Origin: Hericium rajendrae | Lineage: Eukaryota > Basidiomycota > Agaricomycetes > Russulales > Hericiaceae | DNA: 64,000 nt | Assembly (NCBI GenBank): GCA_033439255.1 | Contig: CM065889.1 | Location: 1,984,001 to 2,048,000, forward strand | Reading direction: 5' to 3' | Shown here: positions 1 to 9,479 of the stretch, one piece after another | Layout of the letters: every line of letters starts with the position of its first letter | Position numbering within the stretch: the stretch's first letter is position 1 | Made by a program: the position numbers and the translations under genes | Notes under the pieces: generated by a model | Database searches by the model: none | The model's input: only the letters and a program-made list of their open reading frames with translations | Told to the model about the DNA's origin: nothing

Positions 1-549
1 TCATCTTTGTCCTTGAACTCACGAGGGACAGAAGGAAAAACTAGATCCCAGAGCTCCTGAATGGGCTCGAGAAGCTCCTGCATGTCCCATGGATCAGTGT
101 GTGTACCCATCAAGTCCCGACACATGGGCAAGAAGATGTCTTGCCATTGCTGCAGCGTGCCTGGGGGCAGATCCAAGTTGCTAGGCCTCCTTGTCTTACT
201 GTATTGTGAGCCAATCATCTCAGACTCACTGTCATCCTCTTCCTCTGCCAGACAACGAGAATGAGGACATGGTGTTTGCAAACTCTAACAAGAACATCAA
301 CATTATATTCATAAAAAATTATAAGGCAGTAAGACTTACCTGCTGAGATGAAGATGCCTGAAGTCCATGCAAACATGCAGGTGTCACAGGCTATAAGACA
401 AAAGATTAGATACAGACAGACAAAGCAAAAAGGAGACACATACCACAGTACGAATCTTGTTTGGTGCTGAAGACGAACACTGCCCGGTGCGCATATCATG
501 AGCAGGTGTCATCTGTGGGGCTGACACAGTGCGTCGAGAAGAAGAACTG
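1..549 (-). CDS. DUF6532-like protein, 5' exons only (runs off window)
   Basis: Three exons can be read on the minus strand: about 444-549, 340-390 and 1-242, with GTATGT and GTAAGT donors and TAG/CAGAG acceptors that keep one frame. A Ser-rich stretch is followed by an acidic patch (EEDDSESE). Then comes a segment around LPPGTLQQWQDIFLP, DPWDMQELLEPIQELWDLVFPSVP. This matches by eye the segment before the DUF6532 domain in the pseudogene at 16.8-19 kb (PPELIKKFKSDF, EPAQRIWHKIFPDTP). The DUF6532 domain itself would lie beyond position 1. No start codon could be fixed, because satellite A begins just upstream. The function of this family is unknown; copies are common in Agaricomycetes and often sit beside transposons. 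No stop is seen in the visible exons. Confidence 0.55.
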
Positions 550-659
550 TACGTTCGATGAGAATGAACAATAACATGTTTGTTCTTGTTGTTCTTGTGG
601 CTGAGCTGGTTGCTGGGCTAGTTCCGGGAGTCCTGGTATGACAATGACGGAGGAGCACG

Positions 660-1960
660 AGAACGAGAATGAGCTAGGTCAAGCTCATTCCCATTGTGGG
701 TGGGCATTGTAAAGGGTTAGTGACAGCAGCAGCAGCAAATATGACAAAAATGAACCTCGTTTTGTTGGTTCTCATCGGTATGGGTTTGGCAGTGCAAGGA
801 GGAAGACTGTGCATGAGAATGAGCCTCTTGTGGCTCATTCTCGGCATTATTGCCCCAAGGCTCGGCCCCACATGTGTGAAGAAGACGTAGGAGCACAAGA
901 ACGAGCCCCAGTGGACTCGTTCTCATCGATACGGGGTTGGTGGTATGAGGAGGAAGACAGGGCATGAGAATGAGCCTCTTGTGGCTCATTCTCATTGTTA
1001 TTGCCTTGGGCCCGACCACAGGTGTGCAACGAAGAAGCCGGAGCATGAGAACGAGCCCTGCTAGGCTCGTTCTTGTTGATACAAAGTTGCTGGCACGAGG
1101 AGGAAGATATTCCATGGGAACGAGCCCCAGTGGGCTTGTTCCTGTTAACCGGCACCTATTACCAATGTCAGCTAGAGAAACAACAGAATGAAATGAATGA
1201 ATGATGAGAAACAAACCTCGTCTCGTTCATTCTTGTTGTTGCCCAATACCCGGCCCCACGCATGTGAAGAAGACATAGGAGCACGAGAACGAGCCCCGGT
1301 GGACTCGTTCTCATCGACACGGGGTTGGTGGTGTGAGGAGGAAGATGGGGCACAAGAACGAGCCTCTTGTGGCTCGTTCTCATTGTTGTTGCCTTGGGCC
1401 TGACCATGAGCATGTGACGAAGAAGCCAGAGCACGAGAATGAGCCTCTTCTGGCTCGTTCTCATCGATACAAAGTTGCTGGCACGAGGAGGAAGATGTTC
1501 CATGGGAACGAGCCCCAGTGGGCTTGTCCCCGTTAACCGGCACCTGTGACCCATATTAGCTAGAGAAATAGGAGAATGACATGAGAGAACGAACCTCTCA
1601 TTCGTTCTCAAGGACATGACTCCATGTCCGGACATGCTGGCTTGAGGAGGAAAATGAGGCACGAGAACGAGCCTCTTGTGGCTCGTTCTCATTGTTCTTG
1701 CCTTGGGCCCGGCCATGAGCATGCAAAGACAAGGCAGAAGCATGAGAATGAGCCCCGATGGGCTCGTTCTTGTCAACAGAACCCTGGCTGCAATTAAAAA
1801 TGAGACAGGGAAAAAAAGATGAAAACGAACCTTTGGTTCATTTTTGTCGAGCTCAAGATGTGCAGACGAAGATGCAGAACGAGAACAAGCCTCTTGCGGC
1901 TCGTTCTCAGTGGCATCTGGCTCGTCCCAGTTGTATGCATGTGAGGACCATTGGTTTTGG
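660..1960. repeat. Palindromic satellite A (GAACGAGCC / GGCTCGTTC hairpins)
   Basis: About 15 short hairpins lie roughly 75-80 bp apart, each of the form GAAYGAGCC, 4-6 nt, GGCTCRTTC, separated by more variable linkers (for example GGCACGAGGAGGAAGAT). A higher-order period of about 388 bp is visible: the segment starting at 891 recurs at 1279. The arms vary in a paired way (see findings). Long reading frames across it on both strands are by-products of the repeat and are not annotated as genes. Confidence 0.85.
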
Positions 1961-2031
1961 TGCAAAGACGACATGCAGCAGCATGCGAAAGATGACCAGG
2001 GAGGAGCTAGCTCCTCCTCATCATCTTCGAG

Positions 2032-3511
2032 TCAAACGGGGGTACACGGATGGGTGAAGTCTGGGCTAGGGGAATGCACGAGGGTGTTGTCTTCGGGGAG
2101 GGGTGAGTGATCAAAAGTGATCTGTAACTAGATATTAAGCATGTTAGCTTTGTTAACAGAGCACAAAGATATACTATGCACCTGAGATGGAATCTTCCTT
2201 GCTCCCTTGACCCTGAACTCCATTTTGTCGACCTCGGATTCCTCGTCATTGTCATCACTGGACTCCAGGGTTTGCTGTTGCTTGCTAGGGTGATGGGAAG
2301 ACATTGTACATTTGGACAAGTCGTTCTTGGTTGCAAAACGGGCTTGTGACTGTGTTTTCTCGTGCCAGTTGGGTTGGAGTCCGGCTCTGGAGGTCAGATG
2401 CAATGTTTGGGAGGGGATAGGGTGGAGTTTTCGATAAACATGGTGGACAGGCATGGCAGTCGTGAGTAAGAGAATTGTCCGAGATAGGAAATATGCAGAG
2501 CATCTACTTATCGATCTGAAATCTTCACGCCTCCACCTTGAGGCTGTTCGAAACTTACTTTCTTCTTCTTCCCCCTCACAGGAGCCTCATCGTCGTCTTC
2601 TTCGACATCCACCATCTCTTCCTCAGCCTCTTCCTCATCCTCGTATTCATCATTTTTGGGCTCAGACACCGCACAGGAGTTGGCATCATCTGACTTCATG
2701 TTATCTGTGTGCAGATCTAAGGTGAGTACTAATACAGCTCGATAACAACTTGAAGTACTGACCGTCATCTGTATCTTCATAGTACTTACCATGTCTCCCA
2801 CCATACTCCCTGTACTCACCATCCATCTCCAAGAATTTGTCACTGATCTCGCAGCCAATCTCCTCCAGCCTCTCGATCTTCCGATCCAACTCCATTATTT
2901 CTGCATCGTCCTTGATCCAATAATCATCCTGCCCATTGGCGCCTTTGCTGGCATGCGACGACTCTTCCTCTTCCTTCCATTCAGCCCAATGAACAACCGG
3001 TGGAGGCTCGGTGCCATCATCTGACTCTGTGTCACTCTCATCCTGCTGTTTCGGTGTTTCGACTGCTCCTTCGATTGAGTGGGTTTCCAGGTAAGTTCCC
3101 TTTCGAAAATCAGAACGAGCTTTGCTCACCATTGTCCCCTTCAACTTCCACCCCCTGGTCTTCGACATCTTCCCCTTCTGCTTCAGTGCTGGCTGCATGG
3201 CCTTGCCTTCGCACGTTGCTGGCTGTGACATGTCGTGGGACTTGCTGCTGTTCTGCGTGTCGCTTTTCCTGCCCACGACATCTATTGATGATGACTTGGG
3301 GCATGGCACTGGTGGTCCCTCTCTGTGTCTGAATGCCTGTGTGCCCACTTGTTGATGGAACATTACCATTGCATGCTGCATCTTCCATGAGCAGCTCGAG
3401 CTCGGACCGTCGCTGCTTGCGTGGCATCTGTTCTTGGTCCCCGCCATCGGAGTGGACAAGAATAGGAAATTGGTGAGGGTCACGATGCCTCTTTCGAGAC
3501 TGAGGTGGCAT
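2032..3511 (-). CDS. Acidic coiled-coil, nuclear-type protein (spliced, uncharacterised)
   Basis: The start ATG at 3511 opens a basic, nuclear-localisation-like N terminus (MPPQSRKRHRD). Exon 1 is 3130-3511, exon 2 2790-3062 and exon 3 2559-2716; their GTGAGC and GTAAGT donors and CAG/TAG acceptors keep the frame. Exon 2 holds a charged coiled coil (IMELDRKIERLEEIGCEI). Exon 3 is highly acidic and ends in a Lys run. Downstream exons include a CHACPPC cysteine cluster near 2450, the acidic segment SSDDNDEESEVDK, and a last exon 2032-2127 after a 54-nt intron. The junction between exon 3 and the cysteine-cluster exons is not resolved. Organisation resembles the gene at 27.2-29.2 kb. No family was recognised; a chromatin or DNA-associated role is only a guess from composition. 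Confidence 0.5.
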
Positions 3512-3616
3512 ACTAACTGCGAGAGGAAGAAATATAGGTTGTGGTGCTGACAGTTGCAGGTAGAGAGGTAGTCTTTGCTGAGGTTGCCTTCACCGTAGCT
3601 GCAGGTCTGGAGCGAT

Positions 3617-3788
3617 CACTAGGGGCATTAATAGATTTTGGCCTGGCTATTATGTCGCCAAAATGGGTTTGTGCCAATTAATTTCATCCAACTCTTTGTG
3701 CGTAGACAAAGGGTTGGCTGGAATAAGTTGGCACAAACCTGCTTTGGCAACATAACAGCCAGGCTGAAATTGGCTAATGCCCCAAGTG
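3617..3788. mobile_element. 172-bp CACTA-type foldback MITE
   Basis: The ends are CACTAGGGGCATTA and, on the other strand, CACTTGGGGCATTA. The inverted repeat runs through almost the whole element (GGTTTGTGCCAA and GCCTGGCT occur in both arms). It is flanked by a 3-bp direct repeat GAT (3614-3616 and 3789-3791). CACTA termini plus a 3-bp duplication are the hallmark of the CACTA/En-Spm superfamily, to which Plavaka elements are related. The element has no coding capacity. Confidence 0.8.
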
Positions 3789-4110
3789 GATGCTACGAGA
3801 AGATCTAGCCGCAGCCATGCTCACACCATTTCCTCTTTTGATATCTGTTGTGCAGAGCAGCTTCTTCAACTCATACTTGGAGAATAGCAACCTTGCTTCT
3901 TGTGCAAATTGACTTGCTGCACTAATTGACTTGGCAATATACATTGATTTGACTTTGGAATACATCTGAATTATTGGTAGGCCTTCGTTTTCTTATTTTT
4001 GCAGTTGACTTTCTGAGTCAGAGTGGCTCCTTGTGCATTCTTTTGCTTGTGCTCTAGGCTCTGTCATATTCATGGCTCCTTGAAGTGTCCACCGTCCTCG
4101 AACAATAGCT

Positions 4111-5265
4111 TGTCCTATGCCAACTTCTAACTCTTGTCGTCATGGGTTTAGGACACCTTGGGGTCTTCGACAACACATAGATGCTGTTCATCCCTTTGCC
4201 TCTCGCTCTTGAGGCCCTTCACCTCCACCTGAATTTCCATCTCTGTTTGCTATGCACCATGATGATTCTGATTCTGATATTGATATGGCTGAAAATAATC
4301 ATAATGATGATCAATTGTGCACTGAGACACACTCCATTCTTGATGGCAGACCTTGTGACAGAAATGGAAATTATATTGATCCAAATGTAGAGCCATGTGG
4401 CCTTTCTCTACCCAAAGATAAAAATGATTGGTCTCCATTTTGGAATCGAGTTGAATTTGAGACTGCAGATTTGCTATTCCATCGAGTTCAGATTTCTAAG
4501 GATAATCATAATGATCTCATGGACTTGTGGGCTGCTTCTCATGATGGAGAGCCGCCTTTTGCAAATCAAAAAGATTTACATGGTGTTCTTGATTCTATTA
4601 CTTTGGGAGATGCACCATGGTACCGTTTTACAGTGAACTATACTGGAAAGATTCCAAAGAAAAACTCTCCTAAATGGATGTTGGCTACTAACATATGAAG
4701 TGTGGTATCGAGACCCACATACAGTGATAAAAAATCAGCTGGTCAACCCTGACTTCAAGGGTGAAATTGACTATGCTCCTAAACGCCAGTTTAAAAATAA
4801 CAAGAGATGCTGGACAGACTTTATGTCAGGAAACTGAGCATGGCGTCAGGCTGATAAAATTGCTGAAGATCCCAAAACTCATAGTGCCATGTTTGTGCCT
4901 CTTATTATGGGAAGTGATAAGACTACAGTTTCAGTTGGCACAGGCAACAATGAATATTATCCACTCTATGCATCAATAGGCAATGTGCATAATAATGTTT
5001 GTCATGCTCATCATGATGCTTTAACTGTTATGGGCTTTCTTTCTGTTGCAAGAGCAGATCGCAGCAGTAAAAAAAGTGTTGCATTTTGCAGATTCAAGAA
5101 ACATCTTTTGCATGAGTCATTGGAAGCAATTTTAAAATATTTGCGACCTGGTTTAACTACACCACAAGTACATCGCTGCCCTGATGGGCACTTGTGCTGT
5201 GTTATTTATGGTCTTGGTCCTTATATTGGAGATTATCTTGAGTAAGTTGATTTGTCTGCTATTGT
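4111..5265 (+). pseudogene. Plavaka-type transposase, copy 1 (decayed, 5' part)
   Basis: Plavaka elements are CACTA-like DNA transposons of Agaricomycetes whose transposase carries an N-terminal C2H2-like finger. Here a finger-like segment (CPMPTSNSCRHGF, then HIDAVH) is followed by HSILDGRPCD, NDWSPFWNRVEFETADLLF, LDSITLGDAPWYRF and NEYYPLYASIGNVHNNV, colinear with copy 2 at 36.8 kb. Lesions: a TGA after the finger near 4212, a frameshift near 4695, a TGA at 4835-4837 where copy 2 has Trp, and a TAA at 5243-5245. The gene then stops where Helentron-like copy 1 is inserted; its 3' half is not found on the other side. Confidence 0.85.
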
Positions 5266-6754
5266 TACGATTCCTTAGAATCGTTTACTCTAACCCGCTT
5301 TTCAACTCAAAAAAGATGACACCCAGCCAATGTAATGCCTTTTATAGTAATAATTTCTCACATCTTAAAGTAAGGTTGTAGGTTCGATTCTAACAATTGT
5401 CATTTTTGTAATTTTAAATGTTTCTTAGAGATATCAGTTTACTAAATCAAATTTTATTAGTGTTAAACTATATGCATATGTAAATCAATGCTAGTCTTAT
5501 TGGAACTGAAAGATTTTAGTATAAGAAAGTGCAAACTTGTTGAAATAACAGATAAACATATTTAATAGGATATTCTACACCTTGTTATTGATGTAAGTGA
5601 GTGGAATGTATGATAACATGATAAAGGCAAATTTTACCTCCTCAGAACATGTTTTTCCATGAGAATAGGTTCAGAAATGACTGAGATATGAGCAAATCAC
5701 TTCAAAAGATACCTTTGAGGAGAAGATCATAGTGATTGCATCATAGCGGCGCAACGAGTGGTGCTATTTACACGATAAAGATACCGTTGGAAAGACCTGA
5801 TTCATACCTTTCCAACGGTATATTGTACAAGACAATCGGGTAAGTATTGAGAAAACGCGGTAGCGATTACTGAAGGGTTGGTATTAGAGGTAAGGGCAAA
5901 CTTGTTGAGGCCATATCTTTTTATTGACTCATCCAATTGTAGTGTACCTAGCGTCGTTGAAAAGGCATAATAGAGATCTTTTTGACGCAATCAAGGGACC
6001 GGTGATATCTCCAGTCGTTAAGGAGGTACACTCAAATTATCACAAAACCTCCTATTTGACTATTTTCAAGGTTTTACATAATCCGCAGCACGGGCAAAAT
6101 GACATACTCCCGTCCCCCTCATGATGTCATGGGACGGGAGTACGTCATTTTGCCCGTGCTGCGGATTACATAAGCGATTTATAAGCAGGAAAAAATCGAA
6201 AAAATCATTCAAGTCTAGGGGCAAATCATCAAATCATCTGAGAATAGGCACATACTGAGTAGTGTAAAAAATCAGTAAAAATCGTGTCAATATGGCCATT
6301 GATAGTACTATTCAGAAACACTTGAGTTTATGTTTATAGCTAGAGAATTGACAGAGATATAGCCAAATTACTGATTCAGACCCCTAGAAGGCAAAAATAA
6401 AATCAATCTAGGCAACATACAACAGTTGACAGACTTTCAAAGGCCACACTTATGTACTTCATAAATGTAAACACAATTTTTGAGAAGTCACATGCAACAG
6501 CGAGCCTGACTGGGCTCACTGTTGCATGTGACCATTATTTTGTCATTAGTTCAACTCTTGCTGGTAACAAAGTTTAAAAATAAGAGATAAGTGTAAAACA
6601 ATATACTTTGAATATGGAGATCTTTGCAGCATTACAATACTAGTATATTCAACTCTCTATTATCTTATTAATTCTGTGAGAATAACACTACAAAGTTAGA
6701 ACAATTCAAAAAGAATCGTATTGCCGTGCAGAGCATCGGCCCTCTTCCCCCAAG
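5266..6754 (+). mobile_element. Helentron-like non-autonomous element, copy 1
   Basis: A 1489-bp element almost identical to the one at 38163-39650 and similar to 49662-51320. The left end starts TACGATTCCTTAGAATCG, a 7-bp-stem hairpin. A similar sequence lies inverted about 30 nt inside the right end (ACGATTC, 5 nt, GAATTGT). The right end has a small GC hairpin (GCCGTGCAGAGCATCGGC) and finishes CTTCCCCCAAG. All three copies sit between T and T. Asymmetric inverted repeats, a 3' hairpin and T-T insertion are reported features of Helentrons/Helitron2. The body holds three more palindromes (around 5782-5822, 6079-6168 and 6488-6533). A 62-codon reading frame at 5802-5990 recurs in copy 2, but copy identity alone explains that. 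Confidence 0.65.
6079..6168. repeat. 37-bp-arm palindrome inside Helentron-like copy 1
   Basis: The arms 6079-6115 and 6132-6168 are complementary over 37 bp with a single mismatch. The spacer 6116-6131 reads CCCTCATGATGTCATG. Equivalent palindromes lie in copy 2 (38748-38837) and copy 3 (50646-50735). In copy 3 the spacer is exactly reverse-complemented while the arms keep their orientation. Confidence 0.9.
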
Positions 6755-7826
6755 TAAGGCATGCGTGACTCACTTTCTCTCTTTCTTCCTTACCACTACC
6801 ATCTCTCATCTTTCATCATCTCTCCTCTTCTGCTTTGACTTTTTTATGTTTGGTAATTTGTCATATTGTTTTATTGTCTCTAACCTTATGTTATTTGTGG
6901 TCTATGCATTTTTGCATTTTTATTTTCTTTGATATGTTGCTACATTGTTTGATTGCTTCTAACCCTATTGTTCTTTGCAGACTTATGCATTTTCACTTTT
7001 ATTTCCTTAGGTAAGCCTTATATTTTTATTTTATCTTGTAATACTAATTTGTTGACTTCTTTTGTAGATCATTTTCGCTTTTTCTTATCTTGACAGTAAG
7101 TTTTATCTTTATCTTATCTTTTATCTTATCTTATCATTATCTTATAGTCTTATCATATCTTATAGTATACCATAGATTTGTTAGTAATGTTTGTAGATGT
7201 ATTATAATCAAATATTAGTTGAAATATAATGCTTTTAAATTTTCAATATTTTCAATATCTCAGATGTACTATAATTATTTTATTTAATTGATGAGTTTAT
7301 AGCTTTTTGAGTAACATTGTTGGTAAAGATGATATAGAGCCAATAGTAGTCTAACTAACTACATATAATATGATACTAAGGATATACCACATAGCTAATA
7401 TAACTGTGATAATCATGATTTGCTATGGTAGTTATGATAGTTATCATCTTATAACAGATAACTATGATGACTATGATAGTTACTACCTTACCCTATGATA
7501 GCTATGATAGCTCTGTATAGATTGTCTTACTGCTATAGAGTGCTATGATAGCTCTATATAGATTGTCTTGCTGCTATAGAGTGCTATGTAGAAAAGAAAA
7601 CTGCTATGACCCTATCAGAGCTATATAGACTACATAGTGCTATATACCACTGTTAAATTTCTCAGATGATGACTGACAGGAGGTAAATCCTATAGAGTTG
7701 CAAAGTGGTTAAGCTGAGGTCTAAGGAACTCAGCTCAACCAGTTAAATACAGAAGGATGCATAGCTGTGAGTCATATTTAAGGTAACAGTAGTAACTGCC
7801 AGTGTGCATTGCACAGCATTGCACTG
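6755..7826. other. AT-rich repeat, no gene seen
   Basis: No gene could be supported. The first 450 bp (pyrimidine-rich, containing CCTTACCACTACCATCTCTC) resemble the reverse complement of about 24800-25245 inside the 3.26-kb TIR element. The rest is TATGATAGCTATGATAG-like low-complexity sequence, of which a related form lies at 24480-24740. It is probably a diverged partial copy of that element. Confidence 0.6.
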
Positions 7827-7831
7827 CATAT

Positions 7832-8254
7832 TGTCACGGATCGCTCCATTTCTCTCCGCCTTCTTCTCTGCCATCAAGGCATCGCGTCGGTCATGTGTTC
7901 CAGCAGCCCCATCACATGTTCACTTCCTCACATGACCTGGGGCTATCCTTCACCCATGCCCTTGTTCCCCTTTGGGACATCTTATTGTTCTCCCTCCCAT
8001 TGTTCTCCTTTTGGCCACCATTGTTCTCACTCTATTGTTCGACCCATTATGGTGTCCATTGTTCTTTTCCCATTGTCGTCCCAGTACTTATAGGCTCCCT
8101 GTCGCTCGCCTATTTCCCTAGATTGTCCATTTCGTCTGTACCGTACTGTACCTCCAATACAGGTCACTGCGCTGCTAGTCGCTCTCTGCTCTCTCGCTCC
8201 CATCATCGCTGGTGACTTGGGTGGTTCTCTGCTGTCTACGACCGAGTCTTGACA
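7832..8254 (+). repeat. E1 5' LTR
   Basis: 423 bp, TG...CA ends. It contains a TATA-like TTATA at 8088-8092, about 30 nt before AGATTGTCCA (8120-8129), the likely RNA start because it pairs with the primer site. It is identical to the 3' LTR apart from one T/C difference near 7982. Confidence 0.97.
8088..8129 (+). promoter_or_regulatory. E1 LTR promoter and predicted RNA start
   Basis: TTATA at 8088-8092 lies about 30 nt upstream of A8120. If transcription starts at A8120, the first ten bases of the RNA are AGATTGTCCA, exactly complementary to 8257-8266 beyond the LTR. The start site is inferred from this pairing, not shown experimentally. Confidence 0.6.
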
Positions 8255-9479
8255 CCTGGACAATCTCTCATACACCCGCCTCACCTCCCTACTATCGCCC
8301 ATCATACCTCTCTTCTTTGAACCCTTCACCGCCGACATCTTCACCGTATCTCGACATCCATTCCATCAACCTCATCTCCCCTTCCCCATCGCCAACACCA
8401 TCGAGGGCAGTGCACTCATTCCCCTCCTCCGCTATTGTGCTGTGAAGCGTTGGGAAGCCGAAGGAGTTTGGTTTCGATTGAGATCGTGGAAACCACGCGC
8501 AGGTGCTATCTCCATTGCCTTATACGTTCGAATTCGAGTTGCTTTTGACGTCGACTTGCAAGAATTCACGTTTGGTGCCTCGGACATCGCCTACCACTGT
8601 CGCCAACCCAACCGAGGATCCCCTGCGAGCATCCTGCCATCGACCTCATTCCCCTTTTGCACACTAGGTTTCTTCACCCCAGAACCCTCGCCTGAGCCTG
8701 TGTGGGCCAGAGAACGCCTCGGCCACCGATTCCTCAGAACCCCGTACTCCACCACCTTGTACCCTCGTGCCCTTGGACGTCGTCCAGTTGCGGCAGACTT
8801 CCTGTAGGTTGTCACCATTGATTCCACCGACCCCCGCTTCCAGACCACTGCACCCTTCCCACTCGGGATCTTCGAGTCCCTTGGGGACTACCACGTTTAC
8901 ACCCTTGCTGGCATCGCCCGGATCCACTTTTCTCACCAAGACCCTGCCATCCGCCAGTGGTACTTCGCTGAGCGTGAAGACTTCCCCTACCTCGAACTCG
9001 TCGACTTCGACGTTGCCAGAGAAGAACACCACCGCCTACACCCAGCCACTCCACCGCTCCCCACCGTCGCCCCTCCTAGTATCGACTCCCCTCCTGCACG
9101 CACCGAACCCCTCTTTGTACCAACAGGTATCATCTTCAACGCCGTTACCAGGAAGTACTACGCATACCGTTCCAACTCTCGACGCCTAGTCGTTGGCTGG
9201 AGACCAAACCTAGTAGAAGGAAGAGATCAGTGGTTTTGGCAGGCCAGTAGCGTTTTCATCACTGAACCTGAACTCGCTCTCTCTCACCAAGTCCTAGAAG
9301 CCCGCGAGCAAGAGCGAGTTACCCGGCTCGCAGTCCTCCGCTCACCGCTACCTCCTCGCATCCCAACCCCGATACCAATCCCCTCACCCGCTCCACCTGT
9401 TACCACTGTTACGTCCACATCCACCGTCAACGTCAAACCGATCATCGCCCCAGCTCCCCCTGTTCAGCCACCCGACGAC
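8252..9479 (+). other. E1 leader, open in the gag frame except one TAG
   Basis: From the end of the LTR to the gag ATG the gag frame is open except for a TAG at 8805-8807. No ATG lies in that frame. The first part (to 8804, ending RRPVAADFL) is nearly identical in E2. The second part (8808-9479, for example YFAEREDFPYLELVDFDV and LVVGWRPNLVE) has a clear but diverged counterpart in E2 with mostly conservative changes, which suggests it is translated. How it would be reached (splicing, readthrough, non-AUG start) is unclear. In E2 the TAG is also present, but one base is missing just after it. Confidence 0.55.
8257..8266 (+). promoter_or_regulatory. E1 primer binding site (self-priming type)
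   Basis: TGGACAATCT begins two bases after the 5' LTR and is the reverse complement of AGATTGTCCA in the LTR (8120-8129). Tf1/sushi-type elements prime reverse transcription with the 5' end of their own RNA instead of a tRNA. The same pair is conserved in E2 (35893-35902 and 36030-36039). Confidence 0.75.

Noticed and set aside
5388-5400. Possible functional tRNA at the Helentron-like left end
   Set aside because: Box B is good, but the D and anticodon arms do not form; better explained as a tRNA-derived promoter relic.
5802-5990. Identical 62-codon frame in Helentron-like copies 1 and 2 as a small gene
   Set aside because: The whole elements are nearly identical, the frame overlaps a palindrome, and copy 3 breaks it.
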